Part shown: positions 1 to 7,981 of the stretch, piece by piece
Position numbering within the stretch: the stretch's first letter is position 1
Layout: each line of letters begins with the position of its first letter
Assembly: GCA_937921035.1 (NCBI GenBank)
Contig: CALEUL010000060.1
Span: forward strand, 141,502 to 205,501
Length of the DNA stretch: 64,000 bases
Source of the DNA: an uncultured Porphyromonadaceae bacterium
Lineage (GTDB): Bacteria > Bacteroidota > Bacteroidia > Bacteroidales > Muribaculaceae
Direction of reading: 5' to 3'
Made by a program: the position numbers and the translations under genes
Notes under the pieces: model-generated
What the model was told of the DNA's origin: nothing
Seen by the model: the letters and a program-made list of their open reading frames with translations, nothing else
Database searches by the model: none

Positions 1-923
1 TAGTCGGCGCCGGTATCACTGTCGTCGGAATTGCTTTCGCGCACAAGATATCGGCCGTGCTGCGTCTGGTCGTAGACATATGTCTCGTCGTCGCGCCGTT
101 CGTCGGTGAACAGCCGGAAGTGATAATATGGGTCGAAGAACTCTATGTTCTCCACTCCCATGCCGGGATAGTAGGTGCTCACGGTCTCGAAGCGCCGGTA
201 CTCGTTACCTGCCTCGAAAATCAGCGGCATCTGGTGCTCGTAGTACAACGTGGAACCGCTCATGCGCAGGGGATGGCTGAAAGCTTTCTGGCTGTCCAGA
301 CGGCCGTTCTGTCCCACTACCACAACGAGGTCGTTGAAAGGATCTTCCACATGTGCGCGGTCAATATCAACGCTGATTGCCATCTGCTGGTGGCTGTCAT
401 TATAATCTATGTCGGTCTGTGGCGAGGCCTGTGCGATGGTCAGGGCCGTTTCCTCGGAAATCATGAAGCGCACCTGCGCCAGCGTGGCGTCAGGGTCGTC
501 CTCGGAATAAATTTTGAGCAGATAATTGCCTGATATTTTCGGTGCTACCTGTTCGTTTGGTATAGTGAGCCAGTAGTGGACATAATGCACCGTCGTTGCC
601 TGCGAGAAATCGTAGTTGTCGATTGTGCCCTCGTTGAAACCGTCCAGAAACTCACTGTCCACAAGTCCGGAGGGCTGCCAGTTTGCATTGCAGTGTACCA
701 GCGAGTAGCGGAGGTATTCGCGGTCCTCGGCAAGACGGTCGAAGGATATCAGAATTCTGTCCGGCGTGTCGAGCACAGCGATGGCGTCGGCCATATTGTT
801 GCCGTCGAGGCCTACCTGCAGCGTGCGCAGGTTCTCGTCGAAGATACCCGTCATGGTATCCACACGCTGTGCGTGGAGCACGATGGCCAAGAGAGAGACA
901 ATCAATACAAGAGTTTTCCTCAT
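1..923 (-). CDS. Type IX secretion system plug protein (DUF5103), 3' part cut off by window edge
   Basis: The minus strand is open from an ATG at 923 to the left edge, giving about 307 residues with no stop, so the gene is partial. It starts with a signal peptide (MRKTLVLIVSLLAIVLHAQ). The next 200 or so residues match the N-terminal domain of the DUF5103 / T9SS plug family in my recollection: SLVHCNANWQPS, then EFLDGFNEGTIDNYDFS, then HYWLTIPN and SGNYLLKIY. In this family the protein is thought to close the secretion pore of the SprA translocon at the outer membrane. I chose the ATG at 923 because it overlaps the ung stop as ATGA; an ATG two codons upstream (929) is the alternative. The overlap implies co-transcription with ung. 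It agrees with T9SS-type C-terminal tails seen on other proteins in the window. Confidence 0.8.
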   Translation of the reverse strand, partial: MRKTLVLIVSLLAIVLHAQRVDTMTGIFDENLRTLQVGLDGNNMADAIAVLDTPDRILISFDRLAEDREYLRYSLVHCNANWQPSGLVDSEFLDGFNEGTIDNYDFSQATTVHYVHYWLTIPNEQVAPKISGNYLLKIYSEDDPDATLAQVRFMISEETALTIAQASPQTDIDYNDSHQQMAISVDIDRAHVEDPFNDLVVVVGQNGRLDSQKAFSHPLRMSGSTLYYEHQMPLIFEAGNEYRRFETVSTYYPGMGVENIEFFDPYYHFRLFTDERRDDETYVYDQTQHGRYLVRESNSDDSDTGAD

Positions 924-1591
924 AGCCATTTTATAGGTTCTTTTCCATGCTCGGCAAGGTACTGGTTGGCCTGACTGAAATGGCGGCAGCCGAAGAAACC
1001 GCGGTATGCCGACAGTGGCGACGGATGCGCCGACGTAAGCACCAGATGGCGAGAACGATCAATAAAAGCGCCCTTGCGGATGGCATAGGCACCCCAAAGG
1101 ATGAATACAAGATTGTCGCGGCCGCTGTTAAGGGCAGCGATGGCGGCATCGGTAAACGTCTCCCAGCCATGCCCCTGGTGCGAACCCGCGCGGTGCGCCT
1201 CCACTGTGAGTGTGGAGTTGAGCAGGAGCACGCCCTGACGCGCAAGATAAGATAAATCGGTAACAGGCGCCGGTGGCAGAGCTATGCCGAGGTCCGACGA
1301 CATTTCCTTGAAAATATTCAGCAACGACGGCGGAGCATCCACACCAGTGGGAACTGAGAAGCACAGGCCATGTGCCTGTCCCGGACCATGATACGGATCC
1401 TGACCAAGGATTACCACTTTAGTTTCACTGAAGGGACAGGCATCGAACGCCGCAAAAATGCGCGACGGTGCCGGGAACACCTGCGTGGTGGCGTAACTTG
1501 CCTTTACAAAGCGCGTAAGTTCTTGAAAATAGGGCTTGTCCCATTCAGCGGCAAGCGCATCCTTCCATGTCTGTTCAATTCGTACGTTCAT
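920..1591 (-). CDS. ung: Uracil-DNA glycosylase, family 1
   Basis: This 223-residue cytoplasmic enzyme removes uracil from DNA and starts base excision repair. The family 1 signature GQDPYHG lies at residues 63-69, with the water-activating Asp at 65. The minor-groove loop HPSPLS is at 189-194 with its conserved His 189. The length is normal for the family. A -7 box TAGTTTTG on the minus strand (1611-1618) sits about 20 bases upstream of the ATG. The next gene starts inside its stop codon, so ung is the first gene of a two-gene or longer operon with the T9SS plug gene, an unexpected partner with no clear functional link. Confidence 0.97.
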   Translation of the reverse strand: MNVRIEQTWKDALAAEWDKPYFQELTRFVKASYATTQVFPAPSRIFAAFDACPFSETKVVILGQDPYHGPGQAHGLCFSVPTGVDAPPSLLNIFKEMSSDLGIALPPAPVTDLSYLARQGVLLLNSTLTVEAHRAGSHQGHGWETFTDAAIAALNSGRDNLVFILWGAYAIRKGAFIDRSRHLVLTSAHPSPLSAYRGFFGCRHFSQANQYLAEHGKEPIKWL

Positions 1592-1606
1592 AGTATGCTG
1601 TAATCA

Positions 1607-1638
1607 TTTGCAAAACTACAAAAAAAATATTACTTTTG
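1607..1638 (+). promoter_or_regulatory. Divergent promoter pair for tRNA-Arg (+) and ung (-)
   Basis: On the plus strand TTTG (1607-1610) and TACTTTTG (1631-1638) are 20 bases apart, matching the Bacteroidetes -33/-7 layout, 11 bases before the tRNA. On the minus strand TAGTTTTG occupies 1611-1618 and reads toward ung. The plus -33 element abuts the minus -7 element, so the two promoters probably compete. Confidence 0.7.
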
Positions 1639-1649
1639 CATCGTTAAAC

Positions 1650-1721
1650 GCATCCGTAGTTCAATGGATAGAATGGAGGATTCCGGTTCCTCAGATTAGG
1701 GTTCGATTCCCTACGGGTGTA
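1650..1721 (+). tRNA. tRNA-Arg, anticodon CCG
   Basis: A complete cloverleaf can be folded by eye. The acceptor stem pairs GCATCCG with CGGGTGT, using two G-U pairs. The D stem is GTTC/GAAT, the anticodon stem GAGGA/TCCTC has loop TTCCGGT (anticodon CCG, reading CGG), and the T stem is TAGGG/CCCTA with loop TTCGATT. The discriminator base is A at 1721. CCA is not encoded, as is common in Bacteroidetes. Confidence 0.94.
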
Positions 1722-1728
1722 CAACAAG

Positions 1729-1757
1729 CCCTCTTTAACTCATTGAGTTTTAGAGGG
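1729..1757 (+). terminator. Hairpin terminator after tRNA-Arg
   Basis: CCCTCTTTAACTCA pairs with TTGAGTTTTAGAGGG, followed by a T-rich tract. It lies 8 bases past the tRNA and is the likely transcript end and processing site. Confidence 0.6.
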
Positions 1758-1861
1758 TTAATTATTTTCACGAAGCAAATAAAAAGCACTTTTTAACAAA
1801 CGGCGCCAATAGCTGTCTGAAATTGAGCGCGTTGCAGGACAACCGAAATTAAGCAATATTT

Positions 1862-2085
1862 TATGTATCAGTTGCAATGGCCGGAGGCCATAAATTTAGA
1901 TAACCCCGGACACTCGCTGTCCGGGGAAGTCAAAGCACTAATATACAGCCCCGGAGGAGGCTGCACCCGTAGTCTATCTGCGTGTAATCCCGCCGGGATT
2001 GTGCCTCGGATTGATGGCTTTCCGGAGGCACAAGTGCCACCGGTTAGTTAAATTCCTGGCCTCCGGCCATTCCGAGGAGTTTCGC
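1862..2085. repeat. Dispersed hairpin-rich repeat, copy A, with inverted ends
   Basis: This fills most of the 383-base gap between the tRNA and the transglutaminase gene. A core at 1871-1926 contains GTTGCAATGGCCGGAGGCC, then ATAAATTTAGATAAC, then a perfect CCCCGGACA/TGTCCGGGG hairpin. The same core occurs on the other strand at 49954-50008. The right end (about 2049-2083) carries the GGCCGGAGGCC, TAAATT and GTTGCGA blocks in inverted order, so the unit has imperfect terminal inverted repeats of about 30 bases. Two more hairpins lie between, ATCCCGCCGGGAT and GTGCCT...AGGCAC. A short frame reading WPEAIN runs through both copies; I do not count it as a proven gene. Confidence 0.65.
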
Positions 2086-2104
2086 AACATCTACTATGCT
2101 GCCA

Positions 2105-3487
2105 TTATTTGATAATATACTCCATAAAGATAGAATAGGTTTTGCCGCGGTCGGATTTGGCTTTGAAGCCAAGCTGCAGTTCGCCTTTGTCGGCGGCCTC
2201 TACCGTCATTTCCCATACACGGGTGCCGGGGTCCTGCTTCCAGTCGCGCAGCCACTCCTCGCCGTTGATTATCACCCAGTCGCCCTCCTCGTAAGGCGAG
2301 AATTTGAAGGTATATGTCTGACCGGCTGTCAGAATACCGTTCATAGGCATGGAATCTATTCTAAAATTGCCGTCGGAAGATATGTTTGTCAGTTTACTGA
2401 TATTATCTCTTTTCACTTCCTTCAGAAGCGATGCAAAATCTATTCCTTTTTTCTTGAAAATATTAGGATAGTAGTTTTCGAGATTCATAAGACGCAGAGC
2501 CTTTTCCGGAGCGGCATTTCCCAAAGCTTCGATGTCTGCAGCAGTTGGCGCATCTACCTTATACTGTACCAGCGATTTCCAGTTTCCGTTAGTACCTTTC
2601 CTGCGATAGCCGAGGGTGAGTTCACCACCGGCAGAAGGGACAAAACTTATTTCATGCCTGGAGCCATCCGGATTGCTTACCTCGCTATAGTCTTTCTCGT
2701 TGATGGCGCAGAATTCATATTTCTCCTGGGTATTAAGTATAAAATCATAGCTTTTGCCAACCCGAAGTGTTGCATCGAGAGGTATGCTCAGAATATCGAT
2801 TCCTTTTTTTACATAACACTTCGGCAATTCCGGACTCTCGCCCGTCAGCGACTTTCTGAACAGCTCCTCCGAGTCGAAACCAAAATATTTCAACTCGGGA
2901 TACAACGGTTTCATACGCAGGAATGTATCGTAATCTATCGGTGTATCAAGCAATTGATTGGTACTGTCGTCGGGAAAATGGGTGAAGATAAGCCAGCGTG
3001 GATCCACATGGAACCAGCTGTCGTCGTTTTCGGCTCTTGCAAATACTCCATTGTCTACACTCCCTGCACCCCATGTGGGGTCTACGAAAATACCGCTGTT
3101 ACCGTCCGTAAAAACAAATATCCATGTGTGGCCGCTTTCGTCTATTGTGCCGCGTATGTCTTTTGCTTTTCCAAAAATTATCTGCGTCCGCAGGCCCAAA
3201 GGTTCACCGAGACGATAGAACAGCTCGCAATAACCCTGGCACACACCGCGTTTTTGCTCCAAGGCTGAGTCGGCGTCAAATATGGTACGCGTGGTGTCGT
3301 AGGAAATGTTGTCGCAGATCCAGCGGTAGATGGCATATGCCTGGTCGTACTTGGAAGTTTTTCCGGCAGTAATCTGCTGCGCAAGATCGCTCCAGTCGTA
3401 TTTTGTTTCGTGAATATCCTTTAGCGTCTGTGCATTGGCGACAAACGTCATGGCTAACATAAGCAAGATAATAAGTCTTTGTTTCAT
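2105..3487 (-). CDS. Secreted transglutaminase-like protein
   Basis: A protein of 460 residues with a signal peptide ending near VANAQ (residue 20), so it is exported. A transglutaminase-like fold spans roughly residues 40-145 with an apparent complete triad: Cys83 in RGVCQGYC, His120 in SGHTWIF and Asp136 in FVDPTWG. Proteins of this class are usually cysteine proteases or amidases of unknown substrate rather than cross-linkers. The C-terminal 300 residues look like beta-rich accessory domains, including two similar stretches that each carry a TYTF/SYDF-like motif before an E-rich loop; I cannot name them. No clear -7 box is visible in the 72 bases upstream, which hold the terminator of the gene at 3560-5458, so the promoter is unclear. 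Repeat copy A ends about 20 bases after its stop. Confidence 0.8.
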   Translation of the reverse strand: MKQRLIILLMLAMTFVANAQTLKDIHETKYDWSDLAQQITAGKTSKYDQAYAIYRWICDNISYDTTRTIFDADSALEQKRGVCQGYCELFYRLGEPLGLRTQIIFGKAKDIRGTIDESGHTWIFVFTDGNSGIFVDPTWGAGSVDNGVFARAENDDSWFHVDPRWLIFTHFPDDSTNQLLDTPIDYDTFLRMKPLYPELKYFGFDSEELFRKSLTGESPELPKCYVKKGIDILSIPLDATLRVGKSYDFILNTQEKYEFCAINEKDYSEVSNPDGSRHEISFVPSAGGELTLGYRRKGTNGNWKSLVQYKVDAPTAADIEALGNAAPEKALRLMNLENYYPNIFKKKGIDFASLLKEVKRDNISKLTNISSDGNFRIDSMPMNGILTAGQTYTFKFSPYEEGDWVIINGEEWLRDWKQDPGTRVWEMTVEAADKGELQLGFKAKSDRGKTYSIFMEYIIK

Positions 3488-3508
3488 GGTCAGTAATACT
3501 TTAAATTA

Positions 3509-3545
3509 TAAAAGATGCTGCGCCGGGCGGTACAGCATCTTTTAT
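3509..3545 (-). terminator. Terminator for the fibronectin-type gene
   Basis: ATAAAAGATGCTG pairs with CAGCATCTTTTAT around a GC-rich loop, leaving T tracts on both sides. It lies just after the stop at 3560 on the minus strand. Confidence 0.75.
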
Positions 3546-3559
3546 AACGGGATACTATC

Positions 3560-5458
3560 TCAGTTAAGGAGAACGCGGAAAACGGTTGCGCCCACACGGA
3601 CTATTACAACACCATTGGCCGATAGAGAGATGGCGTTGGTGCCCTGTGCGAGATCGTAGCGGCCTATCTGCAAGCCATTGACATTATACACTTCGGCTAC
3701 AGAAGCCTCTGCGACAGTAACGGTGATTACGCCTCCGGCAACAGTTATCTGCGGTTTTACAGCCGTTGCATCAGTTATTCCGGTAGTACCGACAAGTACA
3801 CGTACTGGTTCGGAAGGTGTGCTGAACACATCAGGACCCCATACGCCGTCCTCGTCGAGGGAGTACGACCATGCTGTTACGGTATATACGAATGTGTCGC
3901 CTTCGGATGCGTCAAGACCAGTGAAATCGTAAGCTGTAACCGGAGTATCGGTTTTGTATGTGCCTATATTGGTCTTTACCGTACTGCCGGCATGGATGGT
4001 CTGTTCAATGTAGATATCATCGAAGAAAAGCAGCTTGGAAGCGCCGTCTCCGTCAAATTCGATACGTATTGTGGATGCTGCCATACCGTTGTCGAACTCA
4101 AGGCTGAAACTCTGGTAGCCTTGTTCGGCAAGCGTGTGCGTCAGCGTCTTGTCGCCGCTTGTAACACTTACAATATCGTCCTTGTTGCCGTAAACATCGA
4201 GGCGCACGGTAAATTTGCCGCCGTCGGCAGAGAGGTCGAGCACGGGGGAAGCCAGATAAACCTCCTCGCCGTAATTTTTATAGGAGTTGTCCAGACCGAA
4301 CATACCGGCAACAACACGCACATTAAAATAGTTGCATTGCCAGCCGGGAAGGTTGGTTATGTCGTCCATCTCGTCATAGAACGGATAGGGCCAGTCAAGA
4401 TCGCCGGAGGTGATTTTGTCAAAGTCCTCGTGCACCAGAGGAACAACGACATCCTCTTTGGCAACATATTCTTTCGAAAGTCCGATAATATAGCCCATAG
4501 CTCGGAAAACGGGTTCCCAGCGGGCGGTGAAGCCATCGGTGCTTACATTCTCAGCAGCGAGAGCGACAGGCTGTTCAAGTTCGGAAAGAGGTACATGCAC
4601 CTTGCGTTCCTCGGATTCTTCGGAAGTATATTCAGTGTTTACGCTACGCACGCGGTAGTAGTAATCGGTACCTTTTTCGGTGCCCTCCACAGTGAGGGTG
4701 CATTCTTCGGTAGACACGTCCTTTACAAGATATGTGCGGTTGTCGGCATCGTCGCGGGTATAAACCGACACAAGGTAGCTCTCGGCCAGGGGAACAGCAT
4801 TCCAGCGGGCCGTAAACTGCTCGTAGCTCACATTGCGCGGAAAATGTACGATAGGCGCGGGCAGCGCATAATAGTCCTGCACAATCTCGAAATCGTCGAT
4901 AAGCCATTCGCCGCCCTCGGATGCCATTTCGAGGAATGCGAGATGATTGCCATAGCCGGGATGGCAAAGATCCACTTCGTAGGTGTTCCATTCGCCGGTT
5001 ATTTCCAGAACACCGCTACCGATGGCATTGGTGGTATATGCGTCGTACAGCTCCACATGTATTTTGGTAAGCGCTTCGTCCTGCCTGAGTTTACGGGCGC
5101 GGAAGCGGGCTGTGAAATTGCCGCCGTCCATGCGAACGTCGGCATACGGGGTGCGGATATATCCCTGTACTGTTTCTGTTCCGAACCAGTCGCTCTGCTC
5201 GAATGTCATTACAGCCAAGGCGCCTCCGGCCTCATGCAAACCGCGGCCGCCCCACTGCTTGCCGCCGGTGAGGCTATCGTCGATTTTTCCGGAAGCACTA
5301 AGCTCGTCGGAGGCAGGCTCGTTTTCTGTACCATTCACCAATGCGTTGAAATTCTCCGAGAACGTCGGGACAAGTTCTCCGATTGGCTCAGTCTTCGCGG
5401 CAAACGAAAATACCGCGGCACACATGACAACGCTGAATGCAATAAGATACTTTTTCAT
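3560..5458 (-). CDS. Secreted fibronectin type III protein with T9SS sorting tail
   Basis: A 632-residue exported protein of unknown substrate. After a signal peptide (1-21), residues 30-195 look like a jelly-roll, adhesin-type domain ending in WLIDDFEIVQD. Fibronectin type III modules follow at about 199-290 and from about 294, the second apparently interrupted by another jelly-roll (about 340-490, also ending in LLFFDDIYIEQ) and resumed to about 556. The last 70 residues (VYNVNGLQIG ... GVVIVRVG ... FRVLLN) have the look of a type A T9SS C-terminal sorting domain, so the mature protein is probably attached to the surface through the T9SS. A -7 box TATCTTTG (minus, 5490-5497) precedes the ATG by about 30 bases. 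Confidence 0.75.
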   Translation of the reverse strand: MKKYLIAFSVVMCAAVFSFAAKTEPIGELVPTFSENFNALVNGTENEPASDELSASGKIDDSLTGGKQWGGRGLHEAGGALAVMTFEQSDWFGTETVQGYIRTPYADVRMDGGNFTARFRARKLRQDEALTKIHVELYDAYTTNAIGSGVLEITGEWNTYEVDLCHPGYGNHLAFLEMASEGGEWLIDDFEIVQDYYALPAPIVHFPRNVSYEQFTARWNAVPLAESYLVSVYTRDDADNRTYLVKDVSTEECTLTVEGTEKGTDYYYRVRSVNTEYTSEESEERKVHVPLSELEQPVALAAENVSTDGFTARWEPVFRAMGYIIGLSKEYVAKEDVVVPLVHEDFDKITSGDLDWPYPFYDEMDDITNLPGWQCNYFNVRVVAGMFGLDNSYKNYGEEVYLASPVLDLSADGGKFTVRLDVYGNKDDIVSVTSGDKTLTHTLAEQGYQSFSLEFDNGMAASTIRIEFDGDGASKLLFFDDIYIEQTIHAGSTVKTNIGTYKTDTPVTAYDFTGLDASEGDTFVYTVTAWSYSLDEDGVWGPDVFSTPSEPVRVLVGTTGITDATAVKPQITVAGGVITVTVAEASVAEVYNVNGLQIGRYDLAQGTNAISLSANGVVIVRVGATVFRVLLN

Positions 5459-5489
5459 TCTGATGGTTTATTTGTTTAAATGTAATATA

Positions 5490-5497
5490 CAAAGATA
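5490..5497 (-). promoter_or_regulatory. -7 promoter box for the fibronectin-type gene
   Basis: TATCTTTG on the minus strand, with a TTG 18 bases further upstream, fits the TTTG-N19-TAnnTTTG pattern. The rest of the 257-base gap 5459-5715 shows no gene. Confidence 0.6.
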
Positions 5498-5715
5498 CGC
5501 AAAAAATGCCATATACAAGGCTTCTCTCTGGAATTCGGGCTCGGAAAAACGCCAGACGGAGATGTTTTTTTTCCGAAATTTCTATTTAATTATTAAAAAC
5601 TGTCAACATCTGGTTCTATAGTGTTGCAAAAGCAATTTTGAAGCATCTCCAGAGTTATTAGTTCATGTGCTGGGTAGGTTCTGCTGTGTGGTGGGCGTAC
5701 GTTGGGGGTGGGAGG

Positions 5716-7947
5716 TTAGGCTTTTACGAAGACTATGGCGGCGTCTGCAAAGCGGGAGCCGACATCGTAGAGGTCGCGCATAAGGGGCCATGCGTTCAGT
5801 GGAACGTCGGCCTTCTTTACACGCAGCACGCATTGAATCACGACGTCGCCATTGTCGTTGACTTTGGCGTTGGCCATGAAGATGCCGAGAGAATTTGAAG
5901 CGATGCGGTTGAACTCGTCGAGCGAAGTGGTGTCGACTTTATAGCCCTGCGGGACTTTGAATGTGATCAGGTGGGTGTTCTGAAATGCCGTGGGAAGCAT
6001 GGCGTCGAGAAGGCGCTCGCGTTCGCTGCCTTCAAGTTTCTCGACATATCCGGCAAGACGTCCGAGGGTGACGGAGATATCGTCGCCGAGGTTGTCGACA
6101 AGGCCGCTGAAACGGGCCGTGGTGGTGTAGTGCATCTCGTCGCGTCCGGGCAGGAATCCGCGTTCGAGGATTTCATATTCCATCACGCTGTCGGGTCTGA
6201 CGCCTGTCACGTCGGCACATTCGTCCATCAGGGCCTCACGCAATTCGTCGTCGCGTTCTTTGACGTCGTAGCCTTTGATGCGATAGGGATTGTTGTCAAT
6301 ACCGAAGTATTTTTCAACGCCGGCAAACCATTCGGCGCGGTCGACGAGATCTTCTCCGAAGCGTTTGCCGCTGCCGCTGAGACGCACGTCGCGGGACACA
6401 TGCAGCGCGGCGGGATCGTCGTCGGCGAGCGAGACCGTGAGTTCGGTCTTTACATAGTTTCCGGCGTATTTACGGTCTGGAACGGTGAAATTGTTCACTG
6501 GGGAGACTTTGGTCATTTCGCGCAGACGGCCATTGAACCAAAAGCCCTGCTCGCCCTGGAACTCGCCTGGAAATTCGCCGGGGGCGATGTTTAAGCCGGG
6601 GAACATGAGATAGACGCTGTCGCCTGCACAAGCGACGAAGTTGCTCTGGTCCCATCCCGAAAGTTCGGCAGTCGGGACCTCCTCGCGCGAGTTGACCAAT
6701 CCGATGCCTGTAGCCTCAAGCGGGAAAATCTCAAGGCGTTCCAGCACATCCTTTAGGAACATGGACAGCAGGAACGAAGAGCCGATCTTATCGTCATCGT
6801 CGGCCGTGAGGTTGCAGTAGCGCAATGCCAGATAAGCAGCGTCGGCAATTTCGCGGGGTGAGGCGGTTGGGTGTGACTTCACGAAGTTTCTGGCCATCTT
6901 AAGGGCTCGCGAAGGGAGCGGACTGATCTGACGGGTATATTTCCACAAAAGGGCGTCCATATGGGCGATGTACTCCTTGGCCTCGTTGATAATTGGGCCG
7001 GAGGATATGCTGTTGTAGATGCCACCGCTGCGGGTCGTGGTTGCCTGGAAAGTTTGCTCGTCGGGCAGGACATAGTTGTTGAGCACGTTGAGGCGTACAA
7101 AGGGCAACTGGCGTTCGGGAAATAGAAATTTGCTGAATGAGACGGCGGGAACGTTGTCGCAGCGCATCCAGGCGTTGATGCAATCCTTCTCGACTGTTCC
7201 AAAAACTTTGGGCGCGCCGTTGTAACTGTAGAACTCGGCGGTGAGATCGCGGTCAAGTCTGCCTGTAACCAGGCGCGTCAAGACGGGATAGCGGTCGCTC
7301 AACTCGATGTTGAGTCCGCAGACACCGCCACGTTCTTTCATGTATTCGGTGTAGTAGAAATATTCGATGACGTCGCCGGTCTCGAGAGACGGAATGGCAA
7401 TCTTGAACATTTTGTTCTTGCCGCCTTTCTTGCCGTCACTGACTTCGAGGGCGGTGGACGGGTCGATTGTTACAATTCTGCCGTCAGACTTATGGATGCG
7501 GGCTCCGAATGCGTTCTCGACCATGACGTCGATCACGTTGCCATAGTCGCGGCGCACTGTGGTGCCTCCGAATTCAAAGTCCGAATAATAGTCAACGGCA
7601 CTCTGGTCGAGCAGACGCACCATGCTCCGGCGGATGTGGCGCACGATGGCGCGGTTAGTACGGCCGGTGGCGTCGTATATGGTGTTCTGTTCTTCGCGTT
7701 TAGTTTCGAAATGGTCCTGACGGGCAATAATCACTGCCGACTGTCCGCGGGCTATGCTGTCGGAGACAGGTGTCGCCGGATTGAAAACACTGTCGTTGCC
7801 GAGCGACCAGACTTTCTCGGCGGCTTTTTTGAAGAAACCGTTGTTGATGCCGGCGACAGCGGGGACGGATGGGATTGTCAGAAACAGCACGCCGACGGCG
7901 AGTGCGCGCAAGATAGTTTTCCCGTTCATTGTCATATCGTATTGCAA
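5716..7947 (-). CDS. DUF3857-type exported protein with degenerate transglutaminase domain
   Basis: A 743-residue exported protein. The DUF3857 N-terminal beta domain is recognisable, including the IPSLETGDVIEY motif at 185-196. In related proteins a transglutaminase core follows, with a GDCKD-like active site. Here the matching region (about 335-470) reads CNLTADDDDKIGSSFLLSMF, has no Cys at the expected site and lacks a clear His, so it is probably catalytically dead. The C-terminal part (about 500-743) is beta-rich. The ATG at 7947 lies before two others (7935 and 7929), and MNGKTILRALAVGVLF from 7929 makes the better signal peptide, so the true start may be there. It lies 34 bases downstream of the gene at 7982 and is probably in one operon with it. 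Confidence 0.72.
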   Translation of the reverse strand: MQYDMTMNGKTILRALAVGVLFLTIPSVPAVAGINNGFFKKAAEKVWSLGNDSVFNPATPVSDSIARGQSAVIIARQDHFETKREEQNTIYDATGRTNRAIVRHIRRSMVRLLDQSAVDYYSDFEFGGTTVRRDYGNVIDVMVENAFGARIHKSDGRIVTIDPSTALEVSDGKKGGKNKMFKIAIPSLETGDVIEYFYYTEYMKERGGVCGLNIELSDRYPVLTRLVTGRLDRDLTAEFYSYNGAPKVFGTVEKDCINAWMRCDNVPAVSFSKFLFPERQLPFVRLNVLNNYVLPDEQTFQATTTRSGGIYNSISSGPIINEAKEYIAHMDALLWKYTRQISPLPSRALKMARNFVKSHPTASPREIADAAYLALRYCNLTADDDDKIGSSFLLSMFLKDVLERLEIFPLEATGIGLVNSREEVPTAELSGWDQSNFVACAGDSVYLMFPGLNIAPGEFPGEFQGEQGFWFNGRLREMTKVSPVNNFTVPDRKYAGNYVKTELTVSLADDDPAALHVSRDVRLSGSGKRFGEDLVDRAEWFAGVEKYFGIDNNPYRIKGYDVKERDDELREALMDECADVTGVRPDSVMEYEILERGFLPGRDEMHYTTTARFSGLVDNLGDDISVTLGRLAGYVEKLEGSERERLLDAMLPTAFQNTHLITFKVPQGYKVDTTSLDEFNRIASNSLGIFMANAKVNDNGDVVIQCVLRVKKADVPLNAWPLMRDLYDVGSRFADAAIVFVKA

Positions 7948-7981
7948 AATTGTCGATTATTTCGAGAGAAAAGATTATTCG

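Noticed and set aside
1960..1980. Possible attachment-site fragment of tRNA-Arg inside repeat copy A
   Set aside because: Only nine bases (CACCCGTAG) match the tRNA 3' end in inverted sense; too short to support integration, and no integrase other than XerD is near.
1863..2051. A 62-codon plus-strand frame in repeat copy A as a real protein gene
   Set aside because: It is made of hairpin arms and diverges from the copy B frame after WPEAIN; the similarity is better explained by the DNA repeat.
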